From Alentia gelatinosa (Eukaryota > Annelida > Polychaeta > Phyllodocida > Polynoidae), in the NCBI GenBank assembly GCA_950022655.1, contig OX465579.1, positions 51,997,950 to 52,061,949 on the forward strand: a stretch of 64,000 nt of DNA, given 5' to 3'. Under the pieces are notes generated by a model. The model was not told the origin of the DNA. It did not search any database and saw nothing but the letters and a program-made list of their open reading frames with translations. This document shows positions 23,660 through 35,400 of this stretch, piece after piece. Position 1 is the first letter of the stretch. The number at the start of each line of letters is the position of its first letter. The position numbers and the translations under genes are program-made.

Positions 23660-24400
23660 GTTTAACTTTAAGGACAGTCTTCACTGCCTTAGCGGAGGAT
23701 CGAACCCAGAATGTTCATAAGTGTTTAACAAAAGTGACCCATATCCTTCATACTCTCTTCCACTGACAGAAAAGAGTCCTAGCAGGGATACCCACTGAGG
23801 TCTCCTAGATGATTCAAACTCACAAAGAATTTTATTCATCTATTCATTTACCAGAGGAAATATGTATATTTTGGTACATAGTTTTAAACGGCAGTGTTAG
23901 AGGGGAAATATCTTAAACATCCAGTTAGATTAGTTGATGATTAACAAAGAAGAAATTAGTTACCAAACCCCCCACTATGTGGCACTACCTGCAGTTCTTA
24001 GAAACTATCCTCCACAAGGACCGAAAAACCTGTCTGGTAGCCTATTTGTCCAAGCCCAAGACCGAATTTAGTCATAGGAGACTGATTATGCAGCTGGAGC
24101 CCGTTTAATAATCCACGATCGTTCATGTAGACCCTTTTCTGTACGTTATAGAAACCCAGGGACGATGTGAGTCAACCTTATTCAACACTTATTGACAACC
24201 TTAAGGACGGTTAAGACTGCCTTAGCGAAGAGACTTAAATATTACTGGACGATAAGCGTTGCGCGAGTTGCAGACAAGGTATTCATGTACAATCCTAGAT
24301 TATTAAACTGCCCCCCCCAGGATCACCCGCTCTATGGTGGACACTATCAAATATGTCTTGGATTGCTGGCGTTATCCTAGAAGGATTCTTCTGCTAGGAC
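23660..24400. repeat. Weak direct duplication
   Basis: ttaaggacagtcttcactgc followed by cttagcg near 23,670 resembles ttaaggacggttaagactgc followed by cttagcg near 24,200. tcctagaaga-like and tcctagaagga-like strings flank them. This may be a decayed repeat pair. No gene is present. Confidence 0.4.
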
Positions 24401-24849
24401 CAAACCTTTTGAAACGGGGCCCTGGTCCATAAAGGTGAGGCATTTGCGCATAGGTATATGATGATACAGACAGGCGGCCACTGTCTATTCTCTATATTCT
24501 GGTACCACGGTATTTATCGTGCCTCCAACTACGGAATTGGCTTGCGGTGGGATTCGCACATACTTACGCCCCTTCTAAATGCAGTCACTGCGGTCGTCAT
24601 CTCCCCTGAGTACCGGCAAACCGTGGTCTTACTAACACTTCCCTGCGCCCCGGCCTGGTGGTGTGCCCTGTAAGTAGTGCAAGGAGACTAGACCCCGACT
24701 CAGGCGTTAACAGCCGGTTTACCCGCCCCCGCCGTTAGGGCCTTACGTCACCACTGCTAGGCTGAAGGGGTAATCCTCTCCCGTTATGTCACACCCCCTA
24801 CATCACCCGCCAAGCGTCTACGTCCGATTACCCCGCCAGGCATCGCTAC
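24401..24849. other. Unassigned DNA
   Basis: No domain is recognised in the short open frames. GC content rises toward the right. Confidence 0.4.
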
Positions 24850-25080
24850 GTCGTGTGATGTAAGCAGCGCCGCACGTGCTTTAAGAGCGCGTTGCATCCA
24901 TGACGCCCGATGACGTCACGACATAGACGCCAGTCGAGGATCTTACCGCGTGCAGCTTGGCGGTGGTATACCTTGCCATGACGTCATCAATAACCAGCTG
25001 GCTCCAAAGAGTCTGCCCTACGCCCTTACATGCTTGCACACATACACACACACACCCACACACACACAACAGCGTCAAAC
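24850..25080. promoter_or_regulatory. CRE pair next to a CA microsatellite
   Basis: Two perfect TGACGTCA cAMP-response elements lie at 24,911 and 24,979, 68 bp apart, in a GC- and CpG-richer stretch. A CA-repeat tract (25,036-25,069, interrupted once) follows. bZIP binding is established for this octamer. No transcript start or exon is visible, so regulatory use is speculative. Confidence 0.3.
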
Positions 25081-26296
25081 AATAGACCTAGACTATGCAC
25101 TCTCCAACATGCTGAGCTGAGATATGGATTGCTATGCCTGACGGCTAGTACCCTCTCACCGATAGACTGTGTCATCAGAGGAGAGAATATTCCCGTCCTC
25201 CTAACAGGACACACCATGAGCCTGAGTTAGTTTATTGAAATGTGATCGCTGCTGGTTTGGGATGCAGTCAGCCGCCCAGTCTGTTTGGGGTTCAGAGAGT
25301 ATTTACACCGGAACAATGGTAGCCATCTGTGTACGTACCATATTCTGGATGATCTGAATGCCTCAACAATAGACTGGGGCCCAGTGCCCGGGTGGTCTAT
25401 CACCGCAAGGTGGAGACACTATCGAAGTGCTAACTAACGGCGCACCATCCCGTGGTCTAAAACTCCAGTTAGCGCCAGGCTATTATGCGCGAGGTCTAAA
25501 TCTTAAACACATAAGAAACCACGGGCCCTTGATGCAATTGGTTGCTTGGGAAGCGGAAAATTACCATTTGTGAGTGAGTGAGGGTGGCAGGCGGTGAGGG
25601 AACTGTGATGAGATGCAGCCAATGTGTAGGGGGGGGGGGAGGGGGTGTGGGTCTGTCTTGGCATTGTACAGCGGGGGGAGAGGGGGTTGAGGGGATTAGG
25701 GAACAGTAAAAGTCGGACGCGGTGTTAACGGAAATGACGTGTTCAGATGCGTTTTCTGATTGTAATGAAGGGCGCCATGTTTGGCTCTAATTCTCAACAG
25801 TGCTTATTTTCAACGTCTTGCATTTCATTATACATTGTCTTAATTATCACACATGGATTGTCAAACCCAATTAGGACTGTCGTGATCCCTCTTGATTCAC
25901 ATTGGGCGTTAGCACCGCAATGTCTGTGCTACTCTATTATTTTACGTCCGTCAAATGCATGCTGTACGGTGTATACTACAAAGAGGATTGCTGGTATATG
26001 TGTGTGTATGCATTATATTGCTGATTGGGTCATACAGCAATATAACACGTTATATGTTCTACATGACAGAGCTCCATCATCGTCTGGTACTGTGGTTAAT
26101 ATTATACATCTGGTGTACGGATCGTTGATACGTGTGTGTATCTAACAATTGTATGCATTGTCGTTGGTGCTACGGGGACATGAACGTGGTGTATATAAAC
26201 ATACAGACATGCTCGTCATGCATGCCAAGTCTACTGTGCTTTGATGGTACCGTGACTATCTCAGTCGATTCTCTGTTTTTGTAATTTTTTTACTTT
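25081..26296. other. Unassigned region
   Basis: A 132-codon open frame at 25,747-26,145 has no recognisable domain. A G-rich tract with runs of 9 G lies at 25,628-25,690. Confidence 0.4.
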
Positions 26297-26700
26297 TGTG
26301 TCCGTCGCATTACGTCTCTGTCATGCCACTGTTACGTCTCTGTTGTGCTATTGGTATGTCTCCGTCATGTTACTGTTGCGTCTCCAGCAAGACCCTGATA
26401 TGTCTCTATCACAGCACATCCATCACACTATGTCTCTTTCTCTATGGTTACGTCGCTCTCGCACATCATTATGTCTCTGTCGTGCCAATAATGTCTCTGT
26501 AAACTACTACTATGTCCCTGTCGTGCCACTGTTATGTCTTATATATAAGCGTGAATCATGTTTGTCTATGTTATGGTCTGACATGTCTCTGTTATTTCAC
26601 TGCTATATCTATGTCCCACCACTGTTTATGTATCTGGCTTGCTAATGTCTCCGCCACACTATTACCATCCCTGACATACCACTGCAGCGTCGGCAATGTC
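26297..26700. repeat. Degenerate tandem repeat rich in TGTCTCTGTC
   Basis: Variants of atgtctctgtcgtgccactgt recur irregularly about every 20-30 bp across roughly 400 bp. Open frames over it are repeat artefacts. Confidence 0.7.
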
Positions 26701-29344
26701 ATGATTATTACATCTCTGCCAGGCCACCGGTGCTTCCTTGACGCTATATCTGCTGTGTTTCTTCTTCTAGTTCTCTTTGCCGTGTATCTGAAAGAAAATT
26801 GGAAACATAATCGCAAGTTTGAAAGGGAGGCAAGTGCATACAGATGCATTTCTATGGATACCGGTATATGGAGTGAGACACTAGGGAGAGACAAAAAGTA
26901 GATGAGGAATATAGGGAGATAGGAAGGCGGGAGGAGAGAGAAACAAATGGTAGAGAGGCAGAGTAGAGAGAAACAAGAAGAGACACAGAGAGACAATGGA
27001 TAAGGATGGTAAGGCAATACTCAGATTATGATATCCAGATTGTGCCAACATCAGCAATACAAACCATGTGAAGAACACCTAGCGTAATGCTACACGTCAT
27101 GGTGTGGATTTATAAACAGTATTTGGCCAAGCTTCTACCAAGCTAAGACAGGTAATGAAGCTCACAATCGTTACTGAAGTTAAGTATAATGTAGACATAC
27201 TAGTGTGTGTGTATTCTAGAAATGATTCCGTTTGAGATCATCATACTCAGGTTATAAGGGATCAAACACATGACACAAAATGATAGACTTCATAAGCTGT
27301 ATTTAAGGTTTATCCTACTGACTTAACAAGGCCTGCATATTTTGCTAATGTGAGAATCATGGACAATAACACAGATGCAAGTGATATCTGAATTACAGAA
27401 TTTAATTTGCTCTTGAATCTGGCGGAATTCACCTATAAAGGGGAGACAAGTACAAAGGATATACAGAGGAAGTAAAAACGAAATATTTATTGTATGTTAT
27501 AGGCATCGCCACACTTCCCTGCCCTTTAATGACCCTTCAGAGTATGCCAGAGAAACTAGCATACTAACCGCTGCACGACCACGAACTGCGAAAAATGAAT
27601 TGAAGGCCCACTACAAGCGGCGTCTTCTTACAGACATCGTTCACCAGGTGGCTCTAGAAGTAGGTGTGGCTAGCTGCCACGCCCCTTCTCATCAGTATGC
27701 ACGTCATGCGCGACCCCGCCCACTGGGGCCTGGTGGGCGGGGTCTGCACGCGCGTGGTCAGATGGAGACCGGTACACCGCCTAATTGAGATCACTACGCT
27801 GGGAATGAGTCGGCGTAGTAATACCGTCTATTATACTGAGGACTACATTGCCCATAAAACATTCACACTTGTGAGGCGGGTTCTGTGTGAACTGGTGATG
27901 ATCAGTTTTATAACCCGATCCAGCTAACCTGCAATACCCCATCAGCCTCAGCCAGGAGCTGTTCCTCCATAAACTCTGGTCAAATAATACCATCCGCAAA
28001 AACAAGGAAATGTTGTCTGAAACCATGGCTTTCCTTCAATTATAGAAAGGGGCGATTTATCTATTTATCAGTTTTTTTAGCCATATGTTTACATTCATTC
28101 ACTTTAAAAAATAAATCATTTAAAGTATTTGGCGAAAATGTAATTGTCATACGATCCCTTCAAAATAGTTGCTAAAATCATCACTGGAATATGTACACAT
28201 TTTTCATTCAGTTCTTATGTTATAGGTAAAAGGAAGTATTGAAAAAAAACTATAAATTGTAAAAGATATTGATAGAAATAGCGGAATGACATTCCTTTTT
28301 GCATTCAACATTCTTACTCTTCATAAATGTTAGGAAATTGAGAGTAAAGCATGACCCTGAAACATACATACTACCACTGGCCGGGGGTATATCATTATTT
28401 ATCCTACCCCTCATATAAATCTCCATAGACTTAACATGGTGTGACTGTATGCCACGGTTATGCCACATAATATTTATATGCCACGGGTGACATATGCAAT
28501 TAAAAACATGTGATGGGGTAGGATAAAATCTAAACATCACGAAATTTCATACAATTGTGACCCGTTCGTTGTCTTCTGCTACAGATATCACTCAGCTCCG
28601 CTTCGTGATATCATTCCGCGAAAACAACTCATGCCATATAAACAATTGTATGAAATGTCGTGACGTTTCTTGATAATATCTGTGTGGGAATGTCCAGAAA
28701 TACTGTTCACTGCTAGGGGTGATATGATAATAATAACCACGCTCGCTGTGACAGCGGGCCATGCTAGAGCTAGATTTAGCTCTAGCATGGACGTGTGAAT
28801 TGATAATTATGTAAGTGCTGAAAATCGCGTCTTTAATCAGTTTAAGGTATATTGTAATGAGCAATCGTCCTGGCCATGGACGAAGGTTCAGGTTCTCATT
28901 CTCATTCTCATTCAACATTAAATTGACCGTTGACAACAAACAAGACCGCAAACGAAAACCGTTGCGTCCACAGTAGACGTTTCCTAATATTGCGGTTTCT
29001 ACAAATCATGTTGCATGATCTCAACTTGCGGTGGTCTGATGTAATTTACAGTCACAGTAAAATGAAGACAGATCACATGATACTGGGCTGACTGTGTTGT
29101 ATAGTAGACACGGACAAGGAGGTGGCCACGAAGTGCACTGCAGTAGATACAGCCGACTACATGAGCTGAAAAGTAGAGGTGTATGATGAGTTTTGTTCCA
29201 GGTTTATCAGCCACAGTGTGTGGCTGGAAGTGCAACAAATCTGCCACTCTGTGTTCCTGACAGACTTTTATATCTATGATTGATGCCATACATACATTAT
29301 ATGAATTATTACTGCTAGCATACCACAGAGCTCGGAAACTAAGG
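26701..29344. other. Unassigned region with one strong hairpin
   Basis: A purine-rich tract lies at 26,870-27,000. The region 27,600-27,800 is GC-richer. Short tandem ttctca units lie near 28,892. No gene is recognised. The hairpin at 28,759 is listed separately. Confidence 0.4.
28759..28790. repeat. Hairpin with 14-bp perfect stem
   Basis: CCATGCTAGAGCTA and its exact reverse complement TAGCTCTAGCATGG are separated by a GATT loop. The stem is too short on its own to be a convincing microRNA precursor. Confidence 0.9.
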
Positions 29345-29760
29345 CACGACAGCAGTATCGCAAGGCTTGCAAGCGAGCATATTCCTAGAACCTCATTGCA
29401 GCTTGGCATAACATGAAGGCAGTATCACAGGATTTGCAAGCCTGACACATCGTTATATTATAGTCCTTGCTAACTGATATAATACAAGAACGTTATTGCA
29501 GGGCTTGCAACCTGATACATCATGATATCCATACCATGGGAGTCAGAACATGAATCATAATGAGAGCCGTATTAATCTGAAATATTGTTACAGCAAGATC
29601 ATGGGGCTTGCAATCTGGCACTTGAAGGCAATATTTGCAACCAATACGAAAAACCAGTCCTGTCATGGGGATCACATGATCATGATAGTTGTATTACAGG
29701 GCATGCAATCTGAACATCACGAAATTCTATCTTGGGCCTTGCGACCTGACACATTATAAC
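29345..29760. repeat. Degenerate tandem repeat around GGCTTGCAA
   Basis: At least six loosely spaced units share a cagggcttgcaacctgacacat-like core, for example near 29,366, 29,430, 29,500, 29,605, 29,700 and 29,740. The spacing is irregular (about 50-100 bp), so the array is old. Confidence 0.6.
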
Positions 29761-29914
29761 AGCCACTGTGCAATTATATCACAGAGCACAGGAATCCCAC
29801 TGTATGATTCGTTGTGCAATGGAGGCTAATTTGAAATTAGACAGTAATTCTAGGGGGCGAATTGGTTGCTCCATATAGCGGTGCCGCGATCAGCTACTGC
29901 AACACCTCAGCCAC

Positions 29915-31010
29915 ATGACAGAGGGTGGCACCAGCGGTCTTCTCACAGGATCCTCAGGTTCAGAAGAGATGGGTAAAGGCACGCCTAAGCGCAAGACCAT
30001 GGAGCAGAAGAAGACCAGCAATAACCCAGGGGTCGCTAGGGCAGACCATAGCGCACGATTTGCTTTATTCAACAGAAAATTCAGCGCTTCGGAAGCTGCC
30101 CTTGCGGACATGGCGGCTAGGCTCCCAGATAGGGGTAATGGCACCCAACGGGATCCAGGCACCGTTGGCGGTTCGGCTTTGGAGAGGACACCTCAGTCAG
30201 AGTCGCTGAGACTCAGTCACCACAAGTGCGACAAAGTGGTCAAGGGATATATTCATTGAGAAAATTGTGACGGCAGCACCTCCCCAATTACGCGTGAGCT
30301 GCGGCACCCACGTTGAACCTCGGGGCGGCCGTCAATACTGGAGCGCAGATTGCGCAAGCGACACTTCGGCACTGCATTTGAGAGCGTGCTTCTGGAGCAC
30401 AGGAATGCGGCTGCCTTAGCACCGCCTACCACCATAAAGGCCTGCACAGGTGGATGAGGAGGTTGAGGCCCAAGTCCGGAAGATCCTTGAGACAACCTCC
30501 TCGAGGGTCACCGAGTCAGGTAAAAATTTATTTTACCCTCATAAATATGTATTTCGAGGCCTGGAAAGGACAAAGACTTGCCTTAATGAACTTTCTTTGG
30601 CTGAGTACACCTGGGCTATTTTGAGGATTGTTTATGATTCTGACTTCCCCCCAGTATATCTCCCCCTCCTGCAGCTGGTCAGAGCGGGTCTTTGTAATGG
30701 TCAGCGAAGGCCGCCTAAGGCTAGGCTGGAACGATGATATCCACATTCAACTGCTCCGGGCGGCAATATCTCAGGGCTGTACTCGGGCTGTATCGTCTAC
30801 TCACACAATGAATATAGGGGAAAGAAAGCTAAGGACGAGTGCCCCCAGCCTTGCCCAGCCTTTAACAAAGCGGGGGGGTCTGACAAATTGGGGGGGCACC
30901 TTGAGTCAGGGGTTCGGATGAATCACATTTGCTCATCCTGTGCTGTATACACAGGTGCCTTCAACGGCCATGCCGAGATGGCCTGCCATGTTAAACAGCA
31001 AAATCTAAGC
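29915..31010 (+). pseudogene. gag-like region of the decayed YR retrotransposon
   Basis: Frames at 29,915-30,259 and 30,450-30,737 carry gag-like sequence, including YPHKYVFRGLERTKTCLNEL and a LAEYTWAILRI helix. A later frame near 30,915-30,990 has HICSSCAVYTGAFNGHAEMAC, a Cys/His cluster like the knuckle near the C-terminus of DIRS-group gag proteins. The pieces are separated by frameshifts and stops. Confidence 0.6.
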
Positions 31011-31153
31011 ACGGCAACTCCCACAAGCATGGCCCTCCCACAAGCATGGCGCAACTCGGGATATAGCAGGTCCCACCCCGGTTCTTCAGGTCGCGGGGTG
31101 CGGGCCTGCTGCTTACACCATGGTGGTAAAGGCCCTTTGGCCTTGCCCTGGCC

Positions 31154-31900
31154 TTGGTTTATAGTCGCGTGGTGGGCTCGGGACTCCCTAACTACCTGGG
31201 CACTCGCATTCCAGTCCCCTCGGGCCTCTGTGCAGGAGACTTGAGGTCAGCCCTCAATGACTACCAAGACGCACAGGTGGTTGACCACGAACAGGTGATC
31301 GAGTACGGCTGGCCGTTGGGGTACACCGGGGGGTGTTGGTGGGTCCTTTCTCTGCCTTCCCGTTTGAACCTGGGGCAGCCATTTCCCAACTTATGACACG
31401 GCCGAAGAGGGGCTCTAACAACCGCTGGATTATAGTGGATATGTCTTTCCCCCTCAGGGGGGGTGGGGGGGGGGGGCTCAGCCTGTCAACAAGTAACTCG
31501 GGCGGTTACTTACCTAATGGGCCACCGAGGACACTCTGCCCTGTCTTATATCGACGATTTTGTAGGAGTGGAGGCCACCCAGGAAGAGGCGGCCTACATT
31601 TACCAGGACTTCTTGGACACGACCAGGACCCTCGGCCTTGTCCTCGCCCATGATAGGTGCAGCCCTCCGGCCCAACAAATGAAATGACATGGTTGAGATG
31701 ATCCTACGCATTCCCCCTGACCGTCTGTCTCAGGTGGTTAAAGACTGCAAGGCCTGGAGGGCTCGTAGGGCTATTGGTCGTGCACAGCTCCAATCTATCG
31801 TCGGCCACCTTATTTATGTCACACGTTGTGTCTCCCAGGCCCGGTAATTCTTCGCTCACACCCTCGCCTTCCTCCATCATGTCCCAGACACGGGGGTGGA
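31154..31900 (+). pseudogene. Reverse transcriptase, internally deleted
   Basis: One frame gives NYLGTRIPVPSGLCAGDLR and then VIEYGWPLGYTG, the N-terminal RT signature of DIRS-group elements. A shifted frame gives VGPFSAFPFEP, then LMTRPKRGSNNRWIIVDMSF. A third gives TRAVTYLMGHRGHSALSYID with the catalytic Y-I-D-D box at about 31,549-31,560. Near 31,690-31,860 comes a thumb segment with RAQLQSIVGHLIYVTRCVSQ. Compared with the intact element at 60-62 kb, most of the palm between SFP and YIDD is lost. Non-functional. Confidence 0.8.
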
Positions 31901-32408
31901 TGTTATTCCACCGGTTGTGAAGGAGGATCTCCAGTGTTTCGTCCGGTGCGCAACGGCCACAAATGAGATGGTCCGGGTCACCGCTCGCAGGGATCCATAC
32001 AATATCCATATCTTCAGGGCGGTCCTCGCGGCCGTGGCCGCGGAAGTGCGCCAGGATGAACCAGTGGTCGCCGAGGAAGCCGGAAGCGTGGCTCGCTTTC
32101 ACGCAGTTGCCCTCCTCCAGGGCATTGCGACTCTCGGCCATTGGGCCAGTCATCGTTGTCCATATGGACAACATGGACCTGGTTGCCGCCATAGCTACAG
32201 GCAGGACCTCCGATCCGAACTACTTGGCCGTTGCTCGCGAGGTTTGGCTGGTGGCGGCCCTCTGTGATGTAGATGTTGAATTTGTCTATGTGACCGTTCC
32301 AGGTGCTGTTTTTCCCGGCGGCCGTGAACTTGTGACTGTTGCACCGGTTTTGGTATTACTGTCTTTGCTTCTCCGCCCTTTAGGCATCGGCTCCGCCCTG
32401 CACACATG
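31900..32408 (+). pseudogene. RNase H region, degenerate
   Basis: The frame near 32,140-32,310 gives VIVVHMDNMDLVAAIATGRT followed by YLAVAREVWLVAALCDV and a VPGAV end. This matches the third acidic strand and following helix of the retroelement RNase H seen in the intact copy (VEVFCDNMGTVQALTSGRA, then HIPGVL). The first acidic residue of the fold is not identified. Confidence 0.7.
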
Positions 32409-32409
32409 A

Positions 32410-32980
32410 TTGCTTATTTGTCCAGGGCCGGCCCCTTGGCCCTTGTCCTCTGGGTGGCCCTCCTGGTCGCCTATTATACATTTCTACAGGTCTCCAAGAC
32501 CGCTTCGCTGTCTCTCGCTTCCTGGGGTGGGCTCACACCCTCATGAGGGAAGACATCGTAGTCGCCCCAGGACTCATCAGGATACATGTGAGGTCCACAA
32601 AGACACGTCCTCGAACGGCCGCTTCTCACGTGATTGACCTCCCGCACTTGGCAGACCCTGCCGTTTGCCCTGTCAAGGCCTACTGTCTGTATATATCAAC
32701 TCATCCGCCCCCACCATGGTCGCCTGCATTTATCCTCTCTTCGTCTATTCCACTCACCTCTCGGCCGCTGTTTGCTGTGATGTGAGCAGCTCTGGCGGCC
32801 ATTGGATTCCCGGCGGCCGAGAGGGTGACCCTTCACTCTTTGAGGGGGGAAGGGCGATTCACGACGCTGTGGCCACGAGGGCCCCTGAGAGTGAAATTTG
32901 CCAACACTGCACCTGGACCAGGCCCTATTTACCCCTGCTGGGAAGGACATTGACCAGTTCCCGGCAGTTCTAAATACCTT
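32410..32980 (+). pseudogene. Tyrosine recombinase, degenerate
   Basis: Fragments include a VAYYTFLQVS segment (position of the first catalytic Arg box), then REDIVVAPGLIRIHVRSTKT and VIDLPHLADPAVCPVKAY. Near 32,827-32,850 comes VTLHSLRGG, the H-x-x-R box. Frameshifts flank the last box, and the nucleophilic Tyr is not seen. Confidence 0.7.
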
Positions 32981-33829
32981 GGCATTTATGCCCCATGCCC
33001 GTTGGCATGTTTCTCACTCTTGAGAATTTTCTACTTTTCAGGAATATAAATTTCATATACTAATGTACTGGACATTTGTAATCCAAAATTTGGAAATTTT
33101 CAGAACTGGGAAATTACACTGATATCATCATAAATTGTTATGAACTCTTTCAATTTTCAGACATGAAAATTAACTGTTTTAAATTGAATAAACAATTTAA
33201 GTCCAATTTCGCCTTCTTATAATTACAACTTCACAATAGGCCATTGACTCATTGACTTAAAATATGAATATGGTGTGGATTCAATATTCTGATCACATCG
33301 CTTCACTGCATGTGCCTGTTTTTCCTAACGCTTCACGGACATATAAGTAGTATTGGGACATACCGATACCTATTCTCTGACACCCTCCCTCCCAACAGCA
33401 GAAATTTTCAACGGTGACGACTCCTCTATGGGTTCGTGTAGCGCATACTCTATCTACCTCAGGGTGTACGGCTCATACGTCAAACCAGGATGAAGTAAGT
33501 GAGGTATTGGCTGTTCGTACGTTGAACGTTTTATGCCTTTCTATTTTACGGTGGTCATTAATTTCCAGTTTCCATCTCGCGCGTCCATTTCGGTACCCGC
33601 CGCATACGGGTCCCATCACCACCTGTTCCCCCACCAACACACAGCCCCTGTACCAATTAACAAACAAAAAGCCGCCCTCACCACCGGCAACAACCTGCAC
33701 GAAGTGCCGGCAGCTGGTCGTCCCTATAACGACCGCCCGCATCCCAGTCTGCTTGGCTCATCACACACGGGTAACGTTTACAGCTCACCCGACGAGACGC
33801 GAAAGAGCCAAGCTAGTGCACATTAGCCT
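32981..33829. other. Unassigned DNA after the decayed element
   Basis: The sequence is AT-rich to about 33,350. After that comes a more balanced segment with overlapping short frames (up to 141 codons, at 33,414-33,839) that show no domain. Confidence 0.4.
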
Positions 33830-34170
33830 TGTATATTGAGACTGTAGTGATACTTATATAGAACGTCCTAACCATGATGTACAAGCTGGAAAACGAGATG
33901 ATAATTTACGCTTTGTACAGAACGAGGCGTTTTCGCCAAGTTCCTTACAAATCGTAAATTTTCATCGAATTTTGGGTTCTATATTTACTTTATACCCGAA
34001 ATTAGGAAAAATCATTAATTCATTTTGCCTAACAACAAATATTTTAGTCAATGTGTAATGGAAGGTGTTCTGTACAGTGTTCCGTACGGTAATTTTACGT
34101 TATATGGTGAAACGGTGCATATTTACAGTATATACGGCATGGGTATATATAGCAAAAAGTAATTCCATTC
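33830..34170 (-). mobile_element. Foldback MITE family, copy A
   Basis: Read on the minus strand, this segment aligns with 46,140-46,545 over about 330 bp. Shared landmarks, in order, are a tatacccatgccgtatatac block, aatttcgggtata, ttacg-tttgta-ggaac, and ggacgttctatataagta. Neither copy has coding potential. The copies differ by substitutions and small indels but are clearly colinear. Confidence 0.8.
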
Positions 34171-34824
34171 TTTTATACGTTATTAGAGGTTTCGCCTAAG
34201 TTTGAAAGATCTACGGTGTACCAAACAAATGTTTTGAACCATGAGAGGTGCGGTTGAGACAAAATGAGACAAGGATAAATTGAAAGTTATCATTTATGCA
34301 GTAATGTTTAAGAACGTGGTGGCTAAGACTTTAGGAATTTTTCTCTTAAAGAGGGGAAATATACCAAAAACACCCCACAAGGTATGAAGCATGTCCTCAT
34401 ACCATAACACACCACATTTATGGAATAGTATCAGGTATTAGCAGATCCACATGATTGGAACCCATCGACCAAACTAGATAAATTATTCCATTATGGCTAT
34501 CCAGGGTTAGGACTAATGCGGGAGCGGGAGAGAGGAGCCGTTGCCGATGACACTTCCCTGCCTCACTTGACGCCCGGTCGTCGACCTGGCCTCGCGAAGT
34601 GCCAGCCCCCATCCACCTCCATGGTATGGCTGGACTATGCTGCGACAGAATTGACATGATCGTCATGGTCCCGCTTGGCAAAATGAGTGAACTCTTGGCT
34701 ACCCTGGGCACCTGCTTGTCACGCGCGACCAAAACCCGGCTGTGGTCACTGGTGGACAAACTCTTCGCTACATCCACCAGGGCCTTTGGTTCACTCAATA
34801 GACTCTTGAAGGCTCAAGGCATAC
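34171..34824. other. Unassigned DNA
   Basis: GC content rises toward the right. Overlapping frames of 79-126 codons show no domain. The part nearest 34,800 may already belong to the recombinase-related remnant that follows. Confidence 0.35.
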
Positions 34825-35400
34825 GTGGACCTGGTTAACAGGATTACTATCTATAGCAATGCCTGTGTCCGCATAGGCATTGACATCGCGGCCGCCTGCT
34901 TCCCCACAGTTGTCGCGCCGTCTGGCTATTTCAACATCACATCGGCCCAACTGGCTGCGGTGCCTGACGTGGCGACACAACAACAATGCATATTCATCCT
35001 CATCCTCATGCCGCCATCCTCATCTCAACAAAGAATGCCCTGGCTGTGGCCCACCTCCAGAAGGGTGCTGAAATGGATCCCGTTGACGTCTGGTTGCTGT
35101 CGGCAGTTAACAATGTCAATATTGACATCGGCGCCCAGACATGGGTTACACTCACTGGGAGTTCCACAGCCTCTTTTAACTTGCCCCTCACCTTACCTGT
35201 TAGACGAGCCATAGATAACCTGGCGACGCACATCCCCATCTTCATGCCCTTGCCGTTCCTGAAGGTGCTACTCCTGTGCTTGCCCCAAAGGTGGCCACCC
35301 TCGTCCGCTATTATGCCCTCTTCAGGGCATCCAACCTGGTGCCCGCGCAGGCCGAAGCATCATGCCCTCAGGCGAGAGGACGTCATCCCCTCTTAGCAAA
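34825..35400 (+). pseudogene. YR-retrotransposon recombinase fragment
   Basis: Plus-strand frames give VATLVRYYALFRASNLVPAQ (about 35,290-35,350), matching the first catalytic Arg helix of DIRS-group recombinases. A shifted frame follows with KHHALRREDVI, matching the RHLTR-x-DV box. The upstream 34,825-35,200 stretch has protein-like frames I cannot place. The H-x-x-R and Tyr boxes are absent. This may be a separate insertion or a displaced part of the element at 29.9-33.0 kb. Confidence 0.5.

Larger units (their letters stand above)
29900..32980 (+). mobile_element. Decayed YR (DIRS-type) retrotransposon
   Basis: In plus-strand order the region shows gag-like sequence, a Cys/His knuckle, RT, RNase H and tyrosine recombinase motifs. 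They are spread over several frames with stops. Part of the RT palm is missing: the sequence passes from the IVDMSFP box through a G-run straight to a segment just before YIDD. The base composition is GC-richer than its surroundings. I did not find terminal or split repeats, so the ends are approximate. Confidence 0.8.

Noticed and set aside
23697..23707. Good RNA polymerase III B box on the minus strand (GGGTTCGATCC)
   Set aside because: No A box lies at tRNA or SINE spacing upstream and the surroundings do not fold as a tRNA.
25747..26145. 132-codon plus-strand frame
   Set aside because: No recognisable domain or splice context. A frame of this length is expected by chance in 64 kb scanned in six frames.
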